Positions 56,657 through 64,000 of a DNA stretch of 64,000 nt are shown piece by piece. A program made the position numbers and the translations under genes. The DNA comes from Sphingomonas metalli (GTDB lineage Bacteria; Pseudomonadota; Alphaproteobacteria; Sphingomonadales; Sphingomonadaceae), in the NCBI RefSeq assembly GCF_014641735.1, contig NZ_BMIH01000003.1, positions 682,001 to 746,000 on the forward strand, in the 5' to 3' direction. The notes under the pieces were generated by a model that had not been told where the DNA came from, searched no databases, and was given only the letters and a program-made list of their open reading frames with translations. Position 1 is the stretch's first letter, and each line of letters begins with the position of its first letter.

Positions 56657-57460
56657 TCAGTCGGCTGCCAACGCCTCCACCAGCGCACGCACCTTCTTCT
56701 GGCGCCATTGCGGCGTCGGCGCGACCAGCCAATAGCCGAGCCGCGAGGGACGCGGCTCGCCGATGACCACGACGCGGCCGGCGGCGATGTCGCGCGCCGC
56801 GAGGAGTTCGGGCACGGTCGCACGGCCCAGCCCCGCCGCCGCCGCATCGATCGCTAGGCCGGCATCGGCGACGCGGACCGCGGCATTGACGTCGTCGAGG
56901 CCGCCCGGCCAGCCGATCGCGCCGTCGGCGCCACCGCCGGTCGCAGCGACGGTCACGAGCCCCTCGGACTCGATCGCCTCGCCCTCATGCTCGCCCGGCC
57001 CCTCGCCCCAGCGGATCGCGAGGTCGAGATTGGCCTGGGTGAAGTCGATCCCCTGATCGCCATGCGTGTCCGCCGCCAGCAGGACGAAGCGAAGATCGGC
57101 ATCCCGCGCCGCGATCCCGGCGAGGCGCGGCATCAGCCACTTCTCGGTCAGGTCGCGCGGCGCGGCGATGGTCAGCGACTTGGAGGACTGGCCGGCCTGC
57201 ATCGCGCGAACCGACTCCTCGAACTGCAGGAAGCCTTCGCGCAGCGGCGCCAGCCCCGCCTCCCCTTCGGGGGTCAGTTCCAGCCCGCGCGTGGTGCGCC
57301 GGAACAGGACGACGCCCAGCGTATCCTCCAGCGCGCGGATCTGCTGTCCCACCGCAGCGGGCGTCACCGCCAGTTCGTCCGCGGCGCGGGTGAAAGACAG
57401 ATGCCGCGCCGCCGCGTCGAGCACGCGCAGGCCGTTGAGCGGCAGATGGGTGCGCTTCAT
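56657..57460 (-). CDS. LysR-family transcriptional regulator (GcvA-like)
   Basis: 267 residues. The N-terminal winged helix has LNGLRVLDAAARHLSFTRAA and VTPAAVGQQIRALEDTLGV with LFRRTTRGLELTPEGEAGL, close to GcvA. The C-terminal co-inducer domain is shorter than usual (about 180 residues). It overlaps the end of apaG by four bases and lies downstream of metZ, so it may regulate that cluster or simply be co-transcribed. Confidence 0.9.
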   Translation of the reverse strand: MKRTHLPLNGLRVLDAAARHLSFTRAADELAVTPAAVGQQIRALEDTLGVVLFRRTTRGLELTPEGEAGLAPLREGFLQFEESVRAMQAGQSSKSLTIAAPRDLTEKWLMPRLAGIAARDADLRFVLLAADTHGDQGIDFTQANLDLAIRWGEGPGEHEGEAIESEGLVTVAATGGGADGAIGWPGGLDDVNAAVRVADAGLAIDAAAAGLGRATVPELLAARDIAAGRVVVIGEPRPSRLGYWLVAPTPQWRQKKVRALVEALAAD

Positions 57461-57855
57461 TGCGCCACCGCCGGTGCGCTGAGCGTGAAGCGCGGAATGA
57501 CGACATCGAAGCTGCTGCCGTCCTCGGCGACCATCCGGTAGCTGCCCTGCATCGCGCCCGACGAGGTCGCCAGCGGGCAGCCGGAGACATAGTCGAAGCT
57601 CGCACCCGGTTCGATCAACGGCTGTTCCCCCACGACCCCCTCGCCCTCGACCGAATGGCGCGCACCGCGCCCGTCGGTGATGATCCAGTGCCGGCTGATG
57701 AGCTGGACCGCGCCGGCCCCCTCATTCTCCAGCCGGATATGATAGGCCCAGAACCAGCGCCCCCGCGCCGGCTCGGACTGTTCGGCCAGATAGCTGACCG
57801 CGACGCGCACGGTCACCCCGCGCGTCGTCTGGGCATGGGCGAAGAGCGCGCGCAT
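57457..57855 (-). CDS. apaG: ApaG protein
   Basis: 132 residues from the ATG at 57855. The single FN3-like ApaG domain is clear: WFWAYHIRLENEGAGAVQLI, RHWIITDGRGARHSVEGEGV and FDYVSGCPLATSSGAMQGSY. The name comes from E. coli; the protein is linked to Co2+ resistance and Mg2+ efflux, with no established enzyme activity. It lies 11 bp after metZ and overlaps the LysR start. Confidence 0.94.
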   Translation of the reverse strand: MRALFAHAQTTRGVTVRVAVSYLAEQSEPARGRWFWAYHIRLENEGAGAVQLISRHWIITDGRGARHSVEGEGVVGEQPLIEPGASFDYVSGCPLATSSGAMQGSYRMVAEDGSSFDVVIPRFTLSAPAVAQ

Positions 57856-57866
57856 CGCCTCTGCGC

Positions 57867-59075
57867 CTACAGTCCCGCCCGCGTCAGCGCCTGGTCGAGA
57901 TCCTCGATCAGGTCCTGCGGATCCTCCAGCCCGACGTTGAGGCGCAGCATGCCCTCGCCGATCCCCATTTCCTCGCGCTTCTCGGCGGTGACGCCGGCAT
58001 GGGTGGTCGACGCGGGATGGGTCATGAGCGACCGCGAGTCGCCGATGTTGTTCGAGATGTCGATCAGCTCGAGCGCGTCGAGCAACGCATGCGCCTGCTC
58101 CCGCCCGCCATCGACCGCGAGCGCGAAGATCGGCCCCGCCGCCGCCATCTGGCGCATGGCCAACGCGTGCTGCGGATGGCTGGGCAGGCCCGGATGCAGG
58201 ATATGCGGCACGCGACCTTCGAGGAAGCGGCCGACCGCGACCGAGCTTTCCGACTGGCGGCGGATGCGCAGGTCGAGCGTCTCGAGGCCCTTCAGCACCA
58301 CCCAGGCGTTGAACGGCGACAGGGTCGGCCCCGTGTTGCGGGTGAAGGGCAGCAGCGTGTTGTCGATCCAGTCGCGCGTTCCGCACACGGCGCCGGCAAG
58401 CACGCGACCCTGTCCGTCCATCATCTTGGTCGCCGAATAGGCGACCACGTCCGCACCATATTCCATCGGCCGCTGGAGCGCGGGCGTGGCGAAGGCATTG
58501 TCGACGACGGTGGTGATGCCGCGCTCGCGCGCGATCGCACAGACCGCGGCCAGATCGACCACGTCCATCGTCGGGTTGGCCGGCGTCTCGAAGAAGAAGA
58601 CCTTGGTCTCCGGCCGCACGGCGTCGAGAAAGGCCTGCGGATCGCGCGCGTCGACCACGGTTGTGGCGATACCGAACTTCGGCAGCAGCGTATCCGTCAG
58701 CCAGCGGCAGGAGCCGAAGGCCGCGCGGCCGCCGACCAGATGGTCGCCCGCCTGCAACTGACAGAGCAGCGCCGCGGTCATCGCCGCCATGCCGCTCGCC
58801 ATGGTCCGGCAGGACTCGGCCCCTTCGAGCAGGGCGATGCGCTGCTCCAGCATCTCGACCGTCGGATTCTGGAGGCGGGAATAGGTCATACCCTCCTGCT
58901 CGCCGGCGAACCGCGCCGCCGCGTCGGCCGCCCGGTCGTAGCTATAGCCCGAGGTGAGGAACAACGCCTCCGACGTCTCGCCCCATTCGGAGCGTGCGGT
59001 GCCGCCGCGAACGGCCTGGGTCGCCGGGCGCCATTGGCTGGTGATGCTGCGGTCCTGGCCGGTCTTGCGCTTCAT
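57867..59075 (-). CDS. metZ: O-succinylhomoserine sulfhydrylase
   Basis: 402 residues, Cys/Met-metabolism PLP family. The PLP lysine is in VVAYSATKMMDGQGRVLAG; YDRAADAAARFAGEQEGMTY with SRLQNPTV and AGLPSHPQHALAM fit the MetZ subgroup. It makes homocysteine from O-succinylhomoserine and sulfide. First gene of metZ-apaG-lysR. I looked for a SAM riboswitch in the 68 bp upstream and see none. Confidence 0.9.
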   Translation of the reverse strand: MKRKTGQDRSITSQWRPATQAVRGGTARSEWGETSEALFLTSGYSYDRAADAAARFAGEQEGMTYSRLQNPTVEMLEQRIALLEGAESCRTMASGMAAMTAALLCQLQAGDHLVGGRAAFGSCRWLTDTLLPKFGIATTVVDARDPQAFLDAVRPETKVFFFETPANPTMDVVDLAAVCAIARERGITTVVDNAFATPALQRPMEYGADVVAYSATKMMDGQGRVLAGAVCGTRDWIDNTLLPFTRNTGPTLSPFNAWVVLKGLETLDLRIRRQSESSVAVGRFLEGRVPHILHPGLPSHPQHALAMRQMAAAGPIFALAVDGGREQAHALLDALELIDISNNIGDSRSLMTHPASTTHAGVTAEKREEMGIGEGMLRLNVGLEDPQDLIEDLDQALTRAGL

Positions 59076-59143
59076 GACGGTGCGCTTTGCCCCCTCCGCC
59101 CCGCCCTTGCAAGCGAGGCGCGAGTCAGGAACAAGGCAGCGCC

Positions 59144-60379
59144 GTGCCCGACATCCTCCGCCGCCCCCTGCCGCTCGCCCTGCTGATCGCGCTGGTCGCG
59201 GAGGCGCTGTTCCTGTGGCGGCTGAGCGTGCCGCACATCCTGGTGTTCGATGAGACGCACTATGTTCCCGCCGCGCGCAAGCTGCTGGCGCTGGCGGGGC
59301 CGACGAACATCGAGCATCCGCTGCTCGCCAAGACGCTGATCGCGGCCGGAATCGCGTTGTTCGGCGACAATCCGTTCGGCTGGCGGTTCCTCTCTACGCT
59401 GGCGGCGACCGCAGTGGTGACGGGCGTGTTCGCGATCCTGTGGCTCGGGCTGCGCCGGCTGCGTCCGGCGGCGATCGGCGCGATCACGACGCTGCTGGGC
59501 TTCACCGTCTTCGTCCAGGCGCGGATCGCCATGCTCGACGGCTTCATGGCGGCGTTCGTCGTCGCGGGCGCGGCCAGCCTGCTCTGGGCGATGCGGGGTA
59601 CGGGCGCGCAGGTGGTCCGCCGCTGGATCGCGGGCGCGATCCTGCTGGGACTCGCGACCGCCTGCAAATGGACCGCGGCGCCCTATGTCGCCTTTGCCGG
59701 TGTCGCGCTGATCCTTCTGAAGCGGCGCCGGCCCGACCGCTGGAGCGGCCTGAGCGTGGCGGAGGGGCTGGCGCTGCTCGGCGCGACCAGCATCCTCACC
59801 TACTTCCTCACATTCGCCCCCGCCTTCTTCTACACGAATGATCCGCTGACCATCGGGCGGCTGGTCCCCTTCCAGCTGACGATGTTCCAGCAGCAGACCC
59901 AGGTCTTGCCGCCGCATACCTATCAGTCGAGCTGGTGGAGCTGGCCGCTCGACATCCGCCCGATCTGGTATCTTTACGAGCCCGTCGACGGCGCGCAGCG
60001 CGGCATCCTGCTGGTCGGCAATCCCGTCGTGCTGTGGGGCGGGTTGGTCGCGGTGGCGGCATGCCTGATCGGCTGGCTTCGCATCCGCGACGTGCGCCTC
60101 GGCTGCGCGGCGGGTTTGTGGATCGCGGGCTTCGGCATCTGGCCGGCGATCCCCAAATCGCTCGGCTTCTTCTACTACTATTATCTGCCGAGCATCTGGC
60201 TGGGGATCGCGATCGCCGTCGCCTTCGATCACTGGCGGGTGCGGCTGCGCTATTGGGACGAGGCGTTCCTGATGCTCGCGGCGGGGCTGTTCATCCACTT
60301 CTACCCCATTCTCTCCGCAGCCCCGCTGGCAGGACCCCGCAGCTTCGAGCGGTGGATGTGGTTCTCGAGCTGGCCGTGA
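59144..60379 (+). CDS. PMT-family phospholipid-linked glycosyltransferase
   Basis: 411 residues from the GTG at 59144, with AGGAAC upstream as ribosome site. It is a multi-pass membrane protein of about ten helices. The GT39/PMT signature appears near the N-terminus as HILVFDETHYVPAARKLLAL, where the Asp-Glu pair is catalytic in the family, followed by NIEHPLLAKTLIAAG. YQSSWWSWPLDIRPIWY is the conserved loop. It probably transfers a sugar from a polyprenyl phosphate to protein or lipid. Divergent from metZ. Confidence 0.9.
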   Translation: MPDILRRPLPLALLIALVAEALFLWRLSVPHILVFDETHYVPAARKLLALAGPTNIEHPLLAKTLIAAGIALFGDNPFGWRFLSTLAATAVVTGVFAILWLGLRRLRPAAIGAITTLLGFTVFVQARIAMLDGFMAAFVVAGAASLLWAMRGTGAQVVRRWIAGAILLGLATACKWTAAPYVAFAGVALILLKRRRPDRWSGLSVAEGLALLGATSILTYFLTFAPAFFYTNDPLTIGRLVPFQLTMFQQQTQVLPPHTYQSSWWSWPLDIRPIWYLYEPVDGAQRGILLVGNPVVLWGGLVAVAACLIGWLRIRDVRLGCAAGLWIAGFGIWPAIPKSLGFFYYYYLPSIWLGIAIAVAFDHWRVRLRYWDEAFLMLAAGLFIHFYPILSAAPLAGPRSFERWMWFSSWP

Positions 60380-60412
60380 CGGACCGGTATAGCCGTTCGG
60401 TCCGAAAAGCTC

Positions 60413-61462
60413 TCAGAGCCCCGCCAGGACGCGCTCCGCCATCGCCTCCGTCGACAGCGAGCCGCCCAGATCGGCGGTGCGCGCGCCTTCCGAAATCGCG
60501 CGGGCGACCGCCGCCTCGATCCGGTCGGCGTCATCGCCGCGGCCGAGCGAATGGCGCAGCATCATCGCCGCGGACAGGATGGTGGCGCATGGATTCGCCC
60601 TGCCCTGACCGGCGATGTCGGGCGCCGAGCCATGGATCGGCTCGTACAACCCCTTGCCCGTCTCGCCGAGCGCCGCGGAGGCGAGCATTCCGATCGAACC
60701 TGCGCACATCGATGCCTGATCGGACAGGATGTCGCCGAACAGATTGCCGGTGACGATCGTGTCGAACTGGCCGGGATCGCGGACCAGCTGCATTGCGGCA
60801 TTGTCGACATACATGTGCGCCAGCTGCACGTCGGGATAGTCGCGCGCGACCTCCACCACCACGTCGCGCCACAGCTGGGAGGTTTCGAGCACATTGGCCT
60901 TGTCGACCGACAGCAGCCGGCCGCGCCGGGTGCGCGCGGTGCCAAAGCCGACATGGGCGATGCGCGCCACCTCTTCCTCGTCATAGCGCATCAGATCGTG
61001 GCCGACGCGCAGCCCGGCCGGGGTGAGATCGCGTCCCTTGTCGCCGAAGTAGACGTCGCCGGTCAGCTCGCGCACGATGACGAGGTCGATGGTGCGCGCG
61101 ATCTCCGGCTTCAACGCCGACGCGTCCTCAAGACCCTCGAACAATCGCGCCGGCCGCAGATTGGCGAACAGGCCGAGCGACTTGCGCAGCCCCAATATCG
61201 CCTGTTCGGGGCGGAGGGCACGCTCCAGCCCGTCGAACTCGGGGTCGCCCACCGCGCCGAACAGGATCGCGTCGGCGCGCTCTGCCAGCGCCAGCGTCGC
61301 CTCCGGCAGGGGGTGCCCGGTCTGACGATAGGCCGCACCGCCGACCAGTCCCTCTTCATAGGTGAGGTCGGGCGCGACGACCTCCAGGACCCGTCGCGCC
61401 TGCGCCGTCACTTCGGGTCCGATGCCGTCGCCGGCGAGCACTGCGATCAAGGTCATGGCCAA
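60413..61462 (-). CDS. leuB: 3-isopropylmalate dehydrogenase
   Basis: 349 residues (347 from the ATG at 61456). [15 protein letters not shown] is the N-terminal motif, [18 protein letters not shown] the substrate arginine region, and [20 protein letters not shown] with the metal-binding aspartates follows. It oxidises 3-isopropylmalate for leucine synthesis. leuC/leuD are not in the window. 36 bp after recO. Confidence 0.97.
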   Translation of the reverse strand: MAMTLIAVLAGDGIGPEVTAQARRVLEVVAPDLTYEEGLVGGAAYRQTGHPLPEATLALAERADAILFGAVGDPEFDGLERALRPEQAILGLRKSLGLFANLRPARLFEGLEDASALKPEIARTIDLVIVRELTGDVYFGDKGRDLTPAGLRVGHDLMRYDEEEVARIAHVGFGTARTRRGRLLSVDKANVLETSQLWRDVVVEVARDYPDVQLAHMYVDNAAMQLVRDPGQFDTIVTGNLFGDILSDQASMCAGSIGMLASAALGETGKGLYEPIHGSAPDIAGQGRANPCATILSAAMMLRHSLGRGDDADRIEAAVARAISEGARTADLGGSLSTEAMAERVLAGL

Positions 61463-61498
61463 TAACTCCCGCGCCCGCCCTTGCCGGGGCGGACCCCG

Positions 61499-62230
61499 TC
61501 ACGCAACCGCTCTCTTCAGCCGGTCGACCAGCCGCTCGCGCGCGGCAAGGGCCACCGCCAGCCGGTCGGTCAGGATATCGCGGGCGAGGAAATGGCCGGT
61601 CAGGCGCAGGCCCTCGATCAACGCCGCGCCGTCGGGCGGGCCGCCGCCGGTCAGGAAGTCAGGCAGCGGCAGCAGTGCGTGCTCATAGCCGGCAGCGGCG
61701 CTGCGACTGACCGCGGCGGCGCTGCGCGGGCTGACAAAGCCCAGGTCCTCGACGGCGCCGGTCACCACACAGGCTTCGAGGTCGAGGCCGAAGCCCAGTT
61801 CGGCGAGAAGCACCAGCTCGAACCGCACCAGCCCACCGGCCCAGCCGCGCGCCGCCGACGCCGCCTCGATCGCGCTCAGCATGCCGTCGAGCGCGTCGTA
61901 AAGCCGCGGATAGGGCTGGGCTTCGGGCAGGGCGGCGGCGACGAGCGCGGTCAGCCACTCGATCGCCGCGGCGGCGAGCGGCTCGCCATGAAGCGCGGCG
62001 CGGCTGCGGACCGGCTCCACCGTCAGCGCCGGCAACTGCTCGGCGGTGCGCCCCCGCCAGCTGCCGCGGATCGTGTTTCCGGGTTGCAGCACCGGCCGCC
62101 ACTGGCGCGAGCGGGCACCGCGGACATAGCCCGGCTGGACGCCATGCTCGCGGGTCAGCGCCCGCACCACGCCGCCATGCTCGCCATGTGCGCGAACGGC
62201 GAGAATGACGGCGTCGGCGACGATCTGCAT
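61499..62230 (-). CDS. recO: DNA repair protein RecO
   Basis: 243 residues. The N-terminal OB-fold has [20 protein letters not shown] and [20 protein letters not shown]; the C-terminal helical part has [20 protein letters not shown] with [20 protein letters not shown], a typical RecO end. The Cys pair of the zinc finger is reduced to one Cys. It loads RecA at gaps with RecR. It precedes leuB on the same strand. Confidence 0.93.
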   Translation of the reverse strand: MQIVADAVILAVRAHGEHGGVVRALTREHGVQPGYVRGARSRQWRPVLQPGNTIRGSWRGRTAEQLPALTVEPVRSRAALHGEPLAAAAIEWLTALVAAALPEAQPYPRLYDALDGMLSAIEAASAARGWAGGLVRFELVLLAELGFGLDLEACVVTGAVEDLGFVSPRSAAAVSRSAAAGYEHALLPLPDFLTGGGPPDGAALIEGLRLTGHFLARDILTDRLAVALAARERLVDRLKRAVA

Positions 62231-62311
62231 CGCCGGATTGTCGGCTGCGCAGGCCCTGAGGGCAATGGGGATCGGCCAACCGCGTGCCGGATCGCCGCTT
62301 CCCGATCGACC

Positions 62312-64000
62312 CTAAGGCTTGATCCCCCAGCGTGCATATTGGGCATCGATCAGCGGCGCGATCGTCCGGGCGGTGGCAAGTGCCGCGGTGGCTTCGGCGG
62401 ACTTGCCCTGCTTCTGGAGTACGATGCCGCGCAGATAGAGGCTGGCGGGCAGATCGGGTGCCGTCTCCAGCGCGGCGCCGAGATCGGCCAGTGCCGCATC
62501 CATCTGCCCCAGACGATAATGGACCATGGCGCGGCTATCGAGCGCCTGCACGCCCGTATCGGTGAGTTCGATCGATCGATTGCAGTCCTTGAGCGCCGTA
62601 TCGAGCTGGACCGAGAGCGTGGCCTTCATCCAGCACCGCGCGTTGAGGAGCTGCGCATCGGTCGGGTTCGCGACCACCAGCTCGTCCAGCACCGCCAGTG
62701 CACCGTCGCGCTCGCCGAGGTCGGCAAGCATGTCGGCCTTGGCCATCTGGTAGGTCAGCACCTCCTTGCCGCCCGCGTCGATCCGTTCCTGCATCAGGGC
62801 GAGCCCCGCGTCGCGCTCACCATGTTTCGCCTGGTAGCTGGCCAGTCCGATCGCGGCCGCAGCCGCGCCGGGATCGAGCGCGATCGCTTCATCCAGATCG
62901 GCGCGCTGGCGCTTGGCGTCGCCGGCAATCTCGTAGAGCGAGGCCCGCCAGACATAGTCGTCCACCGTAGGTTCAATCTCGATGGCACGGGTCACGTCGG
63001 GGATCGCGCCCTTATAGTCGTAGATGCCCGCCAGGAATCGCGCCCGGTTGAGGTAGTTTTCGCGATCCTCGGGGTCGTTGGCGATCGCCTTCGCATAGGC
63101 GGCAAGCAGCGGCTGGAGCGTGCCGTTGCGCCGGGCCTCGGCGACGTCGGCGACATGGGATTGTCGGACGGCGGGCCCCACCACCTCCAGCTTTCGCGCC
63201 TTGACCAAGGCAACCCGTGCGCGCGTTGCGGCCACCGCGTCGGCGGGGACGTCCGGCGCGACGGTCACCACCTCGTCGTCGAGGGTCACGGTACCACCAT
63301 CGAGCGCCACGCGGCGGTTGATCGTGCGGGCCGCCATCGTCTCGGCCAGCGTCTGGTCGCCGGCGAGCGTATAGCCACGGCCGTTCTGCGGCAGGCGCAG
63401 CGTTTCGTGATAGCGCGTCCGTCGCGGCTCGCCGATCTGGACCGGGATGGACCGCCAGGCCGGGCGGGCCCGGTCGGGCTGGAAGTTCAGCTCGCTCATA
63501 CCGCCGTCGAGCGCGATGCGGTGCCGCCCGCGATCCCATTGCCAGCCCGACGAAGCGAGCCCCGACGCGCTGATCGTCGCGATGCCGGTCGCCGCGTCAT
63601 AGGCCACCGACTGTTCGGTCAGGCGGGCGCCGCTCATCAGCTCGTTCATCACCTGCTGCACCATGTCGCGCTGCTGTTCCGGCGCGGCCTGGGTGGCGAC
63701 CAGACCGACCATCGCCGCCTGTGGCCCGCGCATCCGGAGGGTCGTCTTCATCAGCACGGGCATGGTGACGCCGGCGCGCTGGTCGACGTCCATCACGACC
63801 TCGCCGACCGGGCGGGCGGGTGCCCGGAAGGGAACCGGCATCAGCCCAGCCCCCGCCGGCCGCAGCGGCAGGACGGTGCGGAAGGTCGGCACGTCGTCGA
63901 GGTCGGCCAGCCGCGTGCCGCTCATCGTCCCGTCCAGCCACACGCTCTCGCCGCCGATCGTCGCACGGACGATGACGTGGTCGAAGGCGCCGGGGATCGG
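62312..64000 (-). CDS. DUF3857/transglutaminase-type protein with C-terminal TPRs, N-terminus beyond the window end
   Basis: The frame is open to position 64000. The visible part begins with AFDHVIVRATIGGESVWLDG, the end of a DUF3857/transglutaminase-like region, followed by a beta-rich domain (about 250 residues) and then at least seven TPR-like helical pairs, for example AIPDVTRAIEIEPTVDDYVW and MVHYRLGQMDAALADLGAAL. It is likely a periplasmic protein. The signal peptide and catalytic triad are off-window. Confidence 0.85.
   Translation of the reverse strand, partial: PIPGAFDHVIVRATIGGESVWLDGTMSGTRLADLDDVPTFRTVLPLRPAGAGLMPVPFRAPARPVGEVVMDVDQRAGVTMPVLMKTTLRMRGPQAAMVGLVATQAAPEQQRDMVQQVMNELMSGARLTEQSVAYDAATGIATISASGLASSGWQWDRGRHRIALDGGMSELNFQPDRARPAWRSIPVQIGEPRRTRYHETLRLPQNGRGYTLAGDQTLAETMAARTINRRVALDGGTVTLDDEVVTVAPDVPADAVAATRARVALVKARKLEVVGPAVRQSHVADVAEARRNGTLQPLLAAYAKAIANDPEDRENYLNRARFLAGIYDYKGAIPDVTRAIEIEPTVDDYVWRASLYEIAGDAKRQRADLDEAIALDPGAAAAAIGLASYQAKHGERDAGLALMQERIDAGGKEVLTYQMAKADMLADLGERDGALAVLDELVVANPTDAQLLNARCWMKATLSVQLDTALKDCNRSIELTDTGVQALDSRAMVHYRLGQMDAALADLGAALETAPDLPASLYLRGIVLQKQGKSAEATAALATARTIAPLIDAQYARWGIKP

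Noticed and set aside
59076..59143. SAM riboswitch upstream of metZ
   Set aside because: Only 68 bp lie between metZ and the divergent gene and no conserved SAM-riboswitch core is visible.

Overview
The window looks like a piece of a sphingomonad chromosome (Alphaproteobacteria, Sphingomonadaceae, most likely Sphingomonas sensu lato). The evidence is high GC content with strong third-position bias, a GcrA cell-cycle regulator, an alphaproteobacterial petABC operon, xylX/xylB of the Caulobacter type, a sphingomonad-type TonB-dependent receptor, and scattered intergenic inverted repeats built on the core CGTCAYCCCGGCGAAGGCCG. I saw no tRNA, rRNA, CRISPR array, integrase or transposase. The high GC leaves long open frames antisense to most real genes; these were discarded.

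Layout. 1-2207: a multi-PAS soluble histidine kinase cut by the window start. 2284-11499: an ester-catabolism and uptake locus with a TonB receptor, two alpha/beta hydrolases, a LacI regulator, a DUF3237 protein, a tannase/feruloyl-esterase-family enzyme and an SBF-like transporter. Four LacI-type palindromes sharing a CGTTT core lie in its promoter regions. 11730-18449: heme oxygenase plus DUF454, a porin interrupted by one in-frame stop codon, a Crp/Fnr regulator divergent from a catalase-family protein, a zinc alcohol dehydrogenase, and a second LacI regulator. 18611-20538: xylX-xylB, two steps of the oxidative (Weimberg) D-xylose pathway, preceded by a probable XylR-type operator. 20695-31542: eight co-directional genes, tldD-tldE and then DUF4159-MoxR-DUF58-BatA-like-DUF4175-amidotransferase-like, with the last six almost all overlapping. 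This is a conserved but poorly understood envelope-associated cluster.

31784-64000 is mostly housekeeping. It holds dcd, ychF, a HAD hydrolase, a MaoC protein, the cytochrome bc1 operon petABC, trmL, hemF, lipB, queC-queE, argD-argF-hslO, parE with a YoaK-like protein, an outer-membrane beta-barrel, gcrA, an ABC permease, metZ-apaG-lysR, a PMT-family glycosyltransferase, leuB, recO and a TPR protein cut by the window end. Several small sphingomonad-type lipoproteins and hypothetical proteins lie between these.

How the parts fit: the left third reads as plant-polymer catabolism. Esterases could remove acyl or aromatic groups, the TonB receptor and SBF-like protein could import substrate, and xylX/xylB could oxidise released pentose. 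Two LacI regulators probably control the two halves separately. The substrate is inferred, not shown. The most open-ended biology is the TldD/TldE-MoxR locus, where TldD and the DUF4159 protein both carry twin-arginine-like N-termini.
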